A DNA stretch of 64,000 nt from Roseimarinus sediminis (lineage in GTDB: Bacteria; Bacteroidota; Bacteroidia; Bacteroidales; Prolixibacteraceae): the NCBI RefSeq assembly GCF_050433125.1, contig NZ_JBNPXV010000007.1:1-64000 (forward strand), in the 5' to 3' direction. The notes below the pieces were generated by a model that had not been told where the DNA came from, did no database searches, and worked only from the letters and a program-made list of their open reading frames with translations. Shown in pieces: positions 42,489 through 51,621 of the stretch. The translations under genes and the position numbers were made by a program. Numbering within the stretch: position 1 is the stretch's first letter; every line of letters begins with the position of its first letter.

Positions 42489-45400
42489 ATACCAATCGTA
42501 CCAAGCTGGAATTGAAACTTGAGTCGCTCGTTCTTAATTGTTGTTATTACACCTATACCAATCGTACCAAGCTGGAATTGAAACTTGGTTATGAATTTTT
42601 TTATTTCACGATTAATTATGATACCAATCGTACCAAGCTGGAATTGAAACCTTTTTGTATTCGGCAACCCGTTCGTTTTCAGTTTTGATACCAATCGTAC
42701 CAAGCTGGAATTGAAACGATGGTAGCTATACTGAAAGCGGATTTGATATATATACCAATCGTACCAAGCTGGAATTGAAACGAAAGTAAAGCCCCGGCCT
42801 TGTCGTATTTGTCAAATACCAATCGTACCAAGCTGGAATTGAAACACCTGTACCACGCGCTTCTGTTCCCTCATCGTATTATACCAATCGTACCAAGCTG
42901 GAATTGAAACAAGTACCCATTAGCAAATCAATTGCATAGGAATTGAATACCAATCGTACCAAGCTGGAATTGAAACATCAGACATGGAAGATTGATGTGC
43001 AGGTTTAATAGTTATACCAATCGTACCAAGCTGGAATTGAAACATATATTTTGATACAACATTTAACTGGTAAGCAATATACCAATCGTACCAAGCTGGA
43101 ATTGAAACGTCCTTTGTAGCATAGTCGAGCAGATCGAGGGTAATACCAATCGTACCAAGCTGGAATTGAAACGTAGTGGCCACGGTGGCCAGCCCTGTAA
43201 TCATGTTTGATACCAATCGTACCAAGCTGGAATTGAAACTTGACGATTGCGCTTGATGCTGACTTAACGCTTGATACCAATCGTACCAAGCTGGAATTGA
43301 AACATCGCTTTTGAGTGTTTCAATGTAATCGACAACGAATACCAATCGTACCAAGCTGGAATTGAAACAAGTTATATTCAGAATCGTGACATTGTGCAAT
43401 AGATACCAATCGTACCAAGCTGGAATTGAAACTTAATTTAGTTCAGTGTATGTGGATAGGTTACTGATACCAATCGTACCAAGCTGGAATTGAAACGGCG
43501 GCGATGCCCTTATTGCCGCTTACGGCGAAAATACCAATCGTACCAAGCTGGAATTGAAACTGAGCACAGAATATGTTTGTGCGAGCATTTCCAGATACCA
43601 ATCGTACCAAGCTGGAATTGAAACTATCAAATAATTTATCTGATAATTTTGATTTTGATAATACCAATCGTACCAAGCTGGAATTGAAACTTCAATACAG
43701 TTAATTGGAATCAGGCTTACGATTCTACCAATCGTACCAAGCTGGAATTGAAACATGAAAAAGGCAATCATCATAACAGCATTCTTTGACTACCAATCGT
43801 ACCAAGCTGGAATTGAAACGGTCGAACAGCATTTGCAGTGTTCATGTCAACGGCACTACCAATCGTACCAAGCTGGAATTGAAACTAATGTTTGTTTTTT
43901 GATTGTAGCGAGGGCGGGACTACCAATCGTACCAAGCTGGAATTGAAACCGCAGACTATGTAGCATTTCAGCGACTTCGCAAGCTCTACCAATCGTACCA
44001 AGCTGGAATTGAAACGCGTGTCAATAGCCACATTTTACACCGCTGCGAACTACCAATCGTACCAAGCTGGAATTGAAACTTGTCAGCAAATTTTCACCAC
44101 ATTTCGGACATGGTTTCTACCAATCGTACCAAGCTGGAATTGAAACAAAATAAAAGCGAAAGCGGAAGAAAAGTTGTTGGTGACACTACCAATCGTACCA
44201 AGCTGGAATTGAAACAGTAGAAGATTGCTATTATGCAATTGACGACAGGGCTACCAATCGTACCAAGCTGGAATTGAAACATGAAGTTATGAAGGAACAC
44301 GCAAGCATGAAAGTTCTACCAATCGTACCAAGCTGGAATTGAAACGCTGCAAAGGCAAGCGGGAAAAGCCTTGAATTTACTACCAATCGTACCAAGCTGG
44401 AATTGAAACGTATGATAGCGGTGACAACACAGCCACTCCTTACGCTACCAATCGTACCAAGCTGGAATTGAAACGAACCACAATTGCAAAAACCCCTGAA
44501 AAATTGGAAACTACCAATCGTACCAAGCTGGAATTGAAACGACAGATTAGCTTGCTTGTCCTTTATGTGAATTATCTACCAATCGTACCAAGCTGGAATT
44601 GAAACAATAAATTATGCGTCGTGCGTGGAGTGTTAAAAATGCTACCAATCGTACCAAGCTGGAATTGAAACTAGCCAATGCAGCCAACGCATACGCTCGT
44701 ATTTTGCTACCAATCGTACCAAGCTGGAATTGAAACATTATTGGCCGTGCAAGTGGTCAAGCCGGAGGGCTCTACCAATCGTACCAAGCTGGAATTGAAA
44801 CATTATTGGCCGTGCAAGTGGTCAAGCCGGAGGGCTGGCTACCAATCGTACCAAGCTGGAATTGAAACGCCTTAATTGCTAATTGTTTCACGACTGCCCG
44901 TACACTACCAATCGTACCAAGCTGGAATTGAAACCAGGAATATAATAAAGTAATAACTACTTTGTGTTTCTACCAATCGTACCAAGATGGAATTGAAACT
45001 TCTTCGTGATACACCCCGGTGGCATCTTTGTACGCTACCAATCGTACCAAGCTGGAATTGAAACTGTAGTACTCCATCAGTATGTTGATTTTTCGCCTGT
45101 AACTACCAATCGTACCAAGCTGGAATTGAAACAGTTTTAAGGTTGGTGTATCACCTGTTCCTTTTGCTACCAATCGTACCAAGCTGGAATTGAAACCAGC
45201 ATTTAAAACTATTGATGATATATTTGTTAAACTACCAATCGTACCAAGCTGGAATTGAAACACGAGCCTTAATTGGCTATAACGTGTTATATATGCTACC
45301 AATCGTACCAAGCTGGAATTGAAACAGAAATTGGTCGAGGGTGGTTTTAAAGTCGATTTTCTACCAATCGTACCAAGCTGGAATTGAAACGGGATTGTCA

Positions 45401-45586
45401 CCATCTATTAATCCTTGTGAAAGAACACCTACCAATCGTACCAAGCTGGAATTGAAACCTGTGGCCAGCCCGGTGATCATGCTTGCCGGGTGCTACCAAT
45501 CGTACCAAGCTGGAATTGAAACGGCTTTATTCAATTTCTGATTGGCTTCGAGCTTGAGCTACCAATCGCCAAGCTGGAATTGAAAG
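42489..45586 (+). CRISPR. CRISPR array, 47 intact plus 1 degenerate 30-bp repeat
   Basis: The repeat is 30 bases and runs TACCAATCGTACC, AAGCTGGAATTGAAAC preceded by one variable base. It recurs every 64-66 bases with spacers of 34-37. I counted 47 intact repeats from 42489 to 45522 and a shortened one at 45559-45586 (TA lost, last base changed). The first base is A in repeats 1-19 (42489-43690) and C in repeats 20-48 (43725 onward). The repeat at 44970 has a single internal change (AAGATGG for AAGCTGG). Spacers at 44737-44771 and 44802-44838 are the same sequence. The leader is at the low-coordinate end, next to cas2, so newest spacers are there. Type I-B crRNA ends fit the ATTGAAAC 5' handle. 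Confidence 0.98.
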
Positions 45587-45713
45587 CTTATTCCCCTTTG
45601 CGTCTCTGCGCCTTGGCGTGCATTCCAATCGTACCACACCGGGAATAAATTTTATTGCATCCTGATACGTGCGTCTTGTTTCCTGACACATTTGTCACCT
45701 ACATTCAGTTGCA
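45587..45713. repeat. Array trailer with a partial repeat inside an inverted repeat
   Basis: After the degenerate last repeat come TTATTCCC (45588-45595), a stretch CTTTGCGTCTCTGCGCC followed by TTGGCG (45597-45619) and a 12-base fragment of the CRISPR repeat (CCAATCGTACCA, 45625-45636), then GGGAATAA (45641-45648). The TTATTCCC/GGGAATAA pair brackets the segment, which suggests that an element inserted into and split an old repeat. Confidence 0.5.
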
Positions 45714-45749
45714 TAAAAAAACCATCACCCGTAACAGATGATGGCTTTT
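45714..45749 (-). terminator. Rho-independent terminator of the pyrophosphatase gene
   Basis: On the minus strand GCCATCATCTG, loop and CGGGTGATGGT form a hairpin (CCATCA/TGATGG core) followed by seven or eight Ts. It lies about 20 bases after the hppA stop at 45770 and separates the gene from the CRISPR array. Confidence 0.75.
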
Positions 45750-45769
45750 CCTTATAAAAAAGTATGGAT

Positions 45770-48043
45770 TTAGAAAATATGATAAACAACGGTTAAGCCG
45801 GCCATCACCACCGAAACCATGGTCATCAGTTTAATCAGGATGTTGAGTGACGGACCTGAGGTGTCTTTGAACGGATCGCCTACGGTATCGCCAACAACAC
45901 CTGCTTTGTGTGCTTCGCTTCCTTTTCCGCCGAAATTGCCCTTTTCAATGTATTTTTTGGCATTGTCCCAGGCACCACCGGCATTGTTCAACATCACTGC
46001 CAGAGTAAATCCGGTGGTTAAACCGCCCATGAGCAGACCAACGACGCCGGCTACACCGAATACCAGTCCTACCACAATGGGAACAATGATGGCAAGTAAG
46101 GAGGGAACGATCATTTCACGCTGAGCACCCTTGGTCGAAATGGCCACACATTTGGCATATTCAGGTTTGGATGTTCCTTCGAGTATTCCAGGGATTTCCT
46201 TGAACTGACGACGTACTTCATCGACCATGGCACCAGCGGCACGTCCTACGGCTTTCATGGTCATGGCGCTGAAAACAAAGGCCATCATGGCACCCAGGAA
46301 TAAACCACCCAAAAGCATTGGGTTGAAGAGAGAAAGATCGTAATAGATCGAAAAGTCCTGAATGGTCGCATTGTTCAGCAGCACCTGTTTGGCACCTTCA
46401 ACGGCAGTTTCGGTACCGTCGTTCATAAACTGAATACCATTACGCGATAAAACCTCCCCATCGACAAGCAATTTCTTCAGCCAGATTTTAATTTCTTCCA
46501 TATAAGCTGCAAGCAAGGCCATGGCCGTTAAGGCTGCCGAGCCAATTGCAAAACCTTTTCCGGTTGCAGCAGTGGTATTTCCGAGCATGTCGAGTGCATC
46601 GGTGCGTTCGCGTACTTCTTTGGGCAGGTGCGACATTTCGGCGTTTCCACCGGCGTTATCAGCAATGGGACCAAAAGCATCGGTTGCCAGGGTAATACCC
46701 AGTGTGGAAAGCATGCCTACTGCAGCAAAGCCAATTCCATAAACACCCTCGCCAAAGTTGGTAAAGCCGCCTGAAAAACCATAGGCAGCAATGATGCCGG
46801 CTACGATGGTCACCACAGGAATCCAGGTTGAATACATCCCGGTAGCAATACCATCGATGATGGTAGTGGCAGGCCCTTGTTGTGCCTGACGTGCAATGCC
46901 CTTGGTGGGTTTGTATTCATCGGAAGTAAAATATTCGGTTCCCTGACCAATGATGGTTCCGGCAATAAGTCCTGAAACAACAGCACCAACAATACCCCAG
47001 GTAATCATTCCAACAGCAGCCATAATCACTACGACGCCAATAATGAGCACGGTACTTCCACCGGTTCCGATAAGTAACGCTCTTAACAGTGTTTTTTGTG
47101 TAGCCGATTCCTTGGTGCGTACCATAAAAATCCCCACGATCGACAGGATAATTCCCACGGCAGCAACGATCATCGGTGCTACAATTTTGGAGGTTTGTTC
47201 ATCGGAATTCATCGAAAGGGCAGCACCCAATGCGGCGGTTGCCAGAATCGATCCGGCATACGACTCGTAAAGGTCGGCACCCATACCGGCCACATCACCT
47301 ACGTTGTCACCAACATTGTCGGCAATGGTTGCAGGGTTGCGCGGATCGTCTTCAGGAATACCGGCTTCTACCTTGCCAACCAGGTCGGCGCCCACATCGG
47401 CAGCCTTGGTATAAATACCACCACCCACACGGGCGAACAAGGCCTGGGTCGAAGCACCCATTCCGAAGGTAAGCATAACAGCAGTAATTTCTACCAGTTT
47501 GTGCGATTCATCGGTACCGGCTTTCACCAGGTCGAGTCCTAAAAAGGTCAGTCCGTCACGCATGTGTTCGGCAGTGTAAACCAGTTTGGTAAGAATAAGG
47601 TACCAGGCCGAAATGTCGAGTAAGGCAAAACCCACCACTACAAGTCCCATTACGGCACCACTTCTGAAAGCAACCTTCAGTCCTTTGTTTAAACTCTCCG
47701 AAGCTCCCTGAGCTGTACGGGCCGAAGCGTTGGTAGCTGTTTTCATCCCCAGAAAACCACAAAGGCCTGAGAAGAAACCTCCGGTTAAGAAAGCCACAGG
47801 TACAAAGGGATTCTGTACCCCCATGTAAGCAAGAATGGTAAGTATAACCAGAATGACAGCAAATACAAGACCGACTACTTTGTATTGACTTTTGAGATAG
47901 GCCATTGCCCCTTCACGGACGTATTGGGCAATCTCCTTCATTGTATCATTGCCCTCCGAGTTTTTCATCATCGAGCGATAAAAAAACCAGGCAAAAACCA
48001 AGGCAATGACCGATGCCAATGGTATCAAAAAGAAGTAATTCAT
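45770..48043 (-). CDS. hppA: Membrane-bound ion-translocating pyrophosphatase
   Basis: A 757-residue membrane pyrophosphatase with about 16 helices. It couples PPi hydrolysis to Na+ and/or H+ transport. The active-site signature DVGADLVGKVEAG and DNVGDNVGDVAGMGADLYES are intact, as are the second acidic cluster near DNAGGNAEMS and the C-terminal GDTVGDPFKDTSGPS. The GNTTAATGKG motif has Ala where potassium-independent enzymes have Lys, so it is expected to be of the K+-dependent type, most of which pump Na+ (family knowledge). It is a single gene with its own terminator. Confidence 0.95.
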   Translation of the reverse strand: MNYFFLIPLASVIALVFAWFFYRSMMKNSEGNDTMKEIAQYVREGAMAYLKSQYKVVGLVFAVILVILTILAYMGVQNPFVPVAFLTGGFFSGLCGFLGMKTATNASARTAQGASESLNKGLKVAFRSGAVMGLVVVGFALLDISAWYLILTKLVYTAEHMRDGLTFLGLDLVKAGTDESHKLVEITAVMLTFGMGASTQALFARVGGGIYTKAADVGADLVGKVEAGIPEDDPRNPATIADNVGDNVGDVAGMGADLYESYAGSILATAALGAALSMNSDEQTSKIVAPMIVAAVGIILSIVGIFMVRTKESATQKTLLRALLIGTGGSTVLIIGVVVIMAAVGMITWGIVGAVVSGLIAGTIIGQGTEYFTSDEYKPTKGIARQAQQGPATTIIDGIATGMYSTWIPVVTIVAGIIAAYGFSGGFTNFGEGVYGIGFAAVGMLSTLGITLATDAFGPIADNAGGNAEMSHLPKEVRERTDALDMLGNTTAATGKGFAIGSAALTAMALLAAYMEEIKIWLKKLLVDGEVLSRNGIQFMNDGTETAVEGAKQVLLNNATIQDFSIYYDLSLFNPMLLGGLFLGAMMAFVFSAMTMKAVGRAAGAMVDEVRRQFKEIPGILEGTSKPEYAKCVAISTKGAQREMIVPSLLAIIVPIVVGLVFGVAGVVGLLMGGLTTGFTLAVMLNNAGGAWDNAKKYIEKGNFGGKGSEAHKAGVVGDTVGDPFKDTSGPSLNILIKLMTMVSVVMAGLTVVYHIF

Positions 48044-48430
48044 AGTTGTTTGTTTTATTGTTTTGGTTTAATTAAATCCAATCGCAAAATAACCAATTAT
48101 CTACTTTATTAAAAATTGTAAAACAATTTTCAATGATCAATTCTTCGGCAAGTGACAAATTTATAAAAATCATACATTTTGTTGTATTGAGTAACAAAAA
48201 ATAAATGTTGCTCCCGGTTATTTGACAATTTGTAAGGATAAGGCGGTGACAAATTTTGATTTGTCATTGCGGGCGAACGACTGACAATCAGATTGAAAGT
48301 AAACAGCAGGACCAGCAAGCTCAATAAGTAAGTGTTAAGAGTTGCTTCATTTGAAGGGTACTAATTTCGTTTCATTTTAAATTAGCCAGTAATCGATTAC
48401 TTTTGCCAATTATTCAAATGTAAAGGATCG
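48044..48430. other. Divergent promoter region of hppA and the phosphatase gene
   Basis: 387 AT-rich bases with no gene. On the minus strand TAAATTTG (48156-48163) could be the hppA -7 box. On the plus strand TACTTTTG (48398-48405) fits the -7 consensus for the phosphatase gene, with its ATG 25 bases later. No clear -33 partner was found for either. Confidence 0.45.
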
Positions 48431-48910
48431 ATGAAAAAACGAGTTTTATTTGTTTGCCTGGGCAACATTTGCCGTTCACCCAGTGCAGAAGCAGTTTTTA
48501 AGCGTGTGGTACAGAAAGCCGGCTTGAGTGATGAATACGAGATTGATTCGGCAGGAACCATTGCTGTACATGCAGGTGAGGCGGCCGATGCGCGCATGCA
48601 ACGACATGCCCGGCGCAGGGGCTATGTGCTCGACAGTATTTCGCGAAAAGTAAACAAGGCAGTCGATTTTGATCATTTCGATTACATTGTGGCCATGGAC
48701 GATCAGAACCTGAGCGATTTGGAAGTCATGGCCCAAAACGAGGAGCAAAGGAAGAAAATTTCAAAGATGACTGACTATTGCACCCGCAGTGCTTACAGCT
48801 CGGTTCCCGATCCATACTACGGAGGTGACGAAGGCTTCGAACTGGTGCTTGACTTGCTTGAGGATGCTGCCGAGGGTTTATTGCAGGTTATCGAAAAGAA
48901 AACAATTTAG
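48431..48910 (+). CDS. Low molecular weight protein-tyrosine phosphatase
   Basis: A 159-residue enzyme with the P-loop CLGNICRS (residues 10-17, Cys10 nucleophile) and the general-acid loop PDPYYGG. It dephosphorylates phosphotyrosine or acts on related small substrates. Start at 48431 is close to a TACTTTTG promoter box. One base separates its stop from the ATG of the EamA transporter, so the two are co-transcribed. Confidence 0.93.
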   Translation: MKKRVLFVCLGNICRSPSAEAVFKRVVQKAGLSDEYEIDSAGTIAVHAGEAADARMQRHARRRGYVLDSISRKVNKAVDFDHFDYIVAMDDQNLSDLEVMAQNEEQRKKISKMTDYCTRSAYSSVPDPYYGGDEGFELVLDLLEDAAEGLLQVIEKKTI

Positions 48911-48911
48911 C

Positions 48912-49853
48912 ATGAGTGAAGACCTGAGGAAATTAATGAAAGGTACCGCCTTTCTGGCCATTGTTGCCTGTTTTTTGTGGGCCACTGCTTTTGCCGGAGT
49001 GAAAATTGGTTTGAAATACATGAGTCCCCTGCAATTTGCCGGCATTCGTTTTTTTATTTCGGGCCTGATGATCATGGCGTTTTATGGAAAAATAGGCGCT
49101 TATGTGCAGGCACTAAGAACCCATTTCTCTTACATTCTGCTCATTGCCTTTTTACAAACCGTACTAATGTACAGTCTGTTTTATACCGGCATCAACATGG
49201 TGCCCGGTGCTGTAGGTGCCATGGTGATTGGTTCAGGACCTTTGTTTGCAGCCATTGTTGCCCATTTTGCCATGCACAACGACAAGATGAACCTGAGAAC
49301 GACAGGAGGTATTCTGTTGGGCATTTTGGGCATTGTAATTATCAATCTGGGGCGTCAGACAAAAGGTATTGCCGGTGCTTATGAACTGTTGGGGGTGGTT
49401 ATTCTGATCGGAAACAACCTGGTCAGTGGTTTTTACAATGTGGTGGTGATGAAGAGTAAACGCAACATTTCGATGTTGGTGCTAAGTTCTGCCTCTTTAT
49501 GGATTGGTGGATTAGTGCTGTTTTTAATCGGATGGTCATTCGAAGGCTGGCAACTGAACCGGGTTTTCCCTGCCGAATTCTGGCTGGCATTGGCCTGGCT
49601 GAGTTTTCTGTCGGCTGCTGCTTTTGCCATTTGGTTTACCCTGTTACGCCGTCCGGGTGTGAAAATTTCGCACCTCAATACCTGGAAATTCATTATTCCG
49701 GTTCTTGGGGCCATTCTGAGCTGGCTGTTGTTGCCCGACGAATCGCCCGACGCGTATGCCATCGCGGGCATGATCGTAGTGGGAGCAGCCATGCTGGTGA
49801 TGAACCACGAGGCGATTACCGGCGGGCTTCAAAAGCAATTTGGAAGAAAATAA
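48912..49853 (+). CDS. EamA/DMT superfamily transporter
   Basis: About 313 residues from the ATG at 48912, directly after the phosphatase stop; the longer frame reads back into that gene. Ten hydrophobic helices in two EamA repeats (first: GTAFLAIVACFLWATAFAG; second from about residue 155: GAYELLGVVILIGNNLVSG). The substrate of these drug/metabolite transporters is not predictable. Confidence 0.88.
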   Translation: MSEDLRKLMKGTAFLAIVACFLWATAFAGVKIGLKYMSPLQFAGIRFFISGLMIMAFYGKIGAYVQALRTHFSYILLIAFLQTVLMYSLFYTGINMVPGAVGAMVIGSGPLFAAIVAHFAMHNDKMNLRTTGGILLGILGIVIINLGRQTKGIAGAYELLGVVILIGNNLVSGFYNVVVMKSKRNISMLVLSSASLWIGGLVLFLIGWSFEGWQLNRVFPAEFWLALAWLSFLSAAAFAIWFTLLRRPGVKISHLNTWKFIIPVLGAILSWLLLPDESPDAYAIAGMIVVGAAMLVMNHEAITGGLQKQFGRK

Positions 49854-49859
49854 ACCAAC

Positions 49860-50054
49860 TTACTTTTGATTGTTTTGCTGATTGTAGCGCAAACGCCGTC
49901 CTTTGCCTTCGCCGCCGCTTGTGTTGCGTCGTTTGGCTTGTCCTTTTCCCAATTGTTCGAGTAACTCATCGGAAGTATGAGGCCTGCACTTGCCAAGTCC
50001 TCTTCCGCTTCCCGATCCTTTGCCCTCGGGGCCTGTTCCGTTCATTTTAGGCAT
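49860..50054 (-). CDS. Small DUF5320-like protein
   Basis: A 64-residue, Gly/Lys/Arg-rich protein. Its start MPKMNGTGPEGKGSGSGRG and GLGKC match the N-terminal pattern of DUF5320 (M-P-x-x-D/N-G-T-G-P-x-G-x-G). The tail (KRRNTSGGEGKGRRLRYNQQ) is basic. DUF5320 proteins are frequent next to DUF134, NifX-like and Mrp genes in anaerobes. A second, longer member lies at 52446. The gene is 104 bases after the deformylase gene, with iterated AAGTCATT words between. Confidence 0.7.
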   Translation of the reverse strand: MPKMNGTGPEGKGSGSGRGLGKCRPHTSDELLEQLGKGQAKRRNTSGGEGKGRRLRYNQQNNQK

Positions 50055-50158
50055 AATATTAATTTTAAGGTCATTAAGTCAAAAGTCAAAAAGTCATTAA
50101 GTTGTGATGCTAAGTTGCTAATTTCATTAGGTGATGACTTTTTCCTCAATGACTTTTT

Positions 50159-50674
50159 TCAATGTCTGTATTTCGAAATTTGTTGTAATTTTCTATTAAT
50201 CAGCTTTCTTCTTAGTTGGTGAATCCGGTCAATAAACAGGATGCCTTCCAGATGGTCGTATTCGTGTTGAAAAATACGGGCTTCGATCCCGGTGAGACTT
50301 TCTTCCTTAATATCGAAATGGAGATCTCTGTAGCGCACTTCAATGGATGAGGGCCTTCTGACACGCTCGAAAATGCCGGGAATGCTGAGACAACCTTCTT
50401 CGTAATCTTCTTCTCCTTCGCTAAAATGCAGAATTTCGGGGTTGATGAAAGCTTTTTCAATTGTAGGCGTTCCGTCATCAGCGAATGGCGTGGTGTCGAT
50501 GACAAACAAATTCTTGAGTACATTGACCTGTGGACCTGCCAATCCAATGCCCTGAGCCTGTTTCAGGGTTTCGAACATGTTTTCGGAGAGCTGTTTAAAG
50601 TCATCTGCCTTATCAATTTGTCCTGCTTTATCTCGCAAAACCGATGCGCCATATTTTATTATAGGTAGAATCAT
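50159..50674 (-). CDS. def: Peptide deformylase
   Basis: About 171 residues from the second of two adjacent ATGs (50677, 50674). The enzyme removes the formyl group from new proteins. All three motifs are present: GIGLAGPQV, EGCLSIPGI (Cys ligand) and QHEYDHLEG (two His ligands and Glu). It directly follows the radical SAM gene by two to five bases, an unusual place for def, so it seems to be co-transcribed with the metal-cofactor gene set. Confidence 0.94.
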   Translation of the reverse strand: MILPIIKYGASVLRDKAGQIDKADDFKQLSENMFETLKQAQGIGLAGPQVNVLKNLFVIDTTPFADDGTPTIEKAFINPEILHFSEGEEDYEEGCLSIPGIFERVRRPSSIEVRYRDLHFDIKEESLTGIEARIFQHEYDHLEGILFIDRIHQLRRKLINRKLQQISKYRH

Positions 50675-50679
50675 CATTG

Positions 50680-51621
50680 CTATAAATAGTAATTTCTTGT
50701 ATAGTAATCGTGTCCGTTGTAATGGTTTTTGATCAGGTAGTGTTGCGTCATGAGCGATTCAATGACCTCCATTCCGGCTTTTTCTTTTTTGAGTAACTCG
50801 TTTAAAGTGTCATCTCTCAGGGGGTGAACGGCTGTAATGTTCAATATGTCCTCGTAGGCATTGCCGGTATAGCCGGTATTGGTGCCTTCAAAGCCTGTAA
50901 GGTTTTCGGTGTTAATGCCTTTATTATTGAATATTTGCCAGGCTTTGGCAATGTTTTCGGGCGTAATGGCTTTTACTGTTTTTTCGGCCGGCGGGCGTGT
51001 GGGGATCGACAGGTAGGCTGTTTCGACATGAAGTTTCGCAATAAAAGCCGAAGTGGCTTCGAGACCCGATTCGTGATCGTTAAGTCTGTCAACCAGCATG
51101 GTCTCGGTGTGCAATCGTCCCTGGTACCGTCCGGCAAAACGTTCGATGCCCTGCAGTATTCCATCTAAGTCGATGCCAGGGTAGGGGCGGTTGATTTTAG
51201 TCCAGGTGTCGGATTCAAGCGAATCGACTTTAAGTGAAACCCAGTCGGCATGCATCAGCTCGTTCTGCACTTTTTCATCGGCCATCAGCGAGGCATTTGA
51301 AATGATGGCAACGGGAATTAAGAAAGTATCCTGCAGCAGTTTTATTTCATCTCCCAGATTGATATCAAGCGTGGGCTCTCCATTGGCAACAAAAGTGAGG
51401 AAGTCGGGTTGGTGTTTCAGGTCGAGTTTGTCGAGATGTTCCTTTACATTGCGAATTAAGTATTCGGGCTCGTAAAAGCTTTCGCGCTTAAGCTGCCGAT
51501 TTTTAGTCTGTCCGATTTGACAGTAAACACAGTTGTAAGTACAGACTTTGCGCGAAACAATGTTGTTAATGCCGAGACTCAGTCCCAGTCTGCGTGAAGG
51601 TATCGGCCCGAATGCGATCAT
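50680..51621 (-). CDS. Radical SAM protein (COG0731-like)
   Basis: A 313-residue radical SAM enzyme. The 4Fe-4S motif is CTYNCVYC (Cys at about 28, 32 and 35) and the preceding PSRRLGLSLGINN is typical of the COG0731 group, related to wyosine synthesis enzymes but common in anaerobes without that pathway. The TFVANGEPTLDINLG segment is the SAM-binding GGE-like motif. The C-terminal ~80 residues form a winged-helix-like extension. It overlaps the Mrp gene by four bases (ATGA), which indicates translational coupling. Confidence 0.88.
   Translation of the reverse strand: MIAFGPIPSRRLGLSLGINNIVSRKVCTYNCVYCQIGQTKNRQLKRESFYEPEYLIRNVKEHLDKLDLKHQPDFLTFVANGEPTLDINLGDEIKLLQDTFLIPVAIISNASLMADEKVQNELMHADWVSLKVDSLESDTWTKINRPYPGIDLDGILQGIERFAGRYQGRLHTETMLVDRLNDHESGLEATSAFIAKLHVETAYLSIPTRPPAEKTVKAITPENIAKAWQIFNNKGINTENLTGFEGTNTGYTGNAYEDILNITAVHPLRDDTLNELLKKEKAGMEVIESLMTQHYLIKNHYNGHDYYTRNYYL

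Noticed and set aside
42185..45541. Open frames on both strands with repeated SIPAWYDWY, FNSSLVRLV, FQLGTIG or YQSYQAGIET peptides
   Set aside because: They are translations of the CRISPR repeat and spacers, not proteins; the period of 64-66 bases and repeat identity show this.
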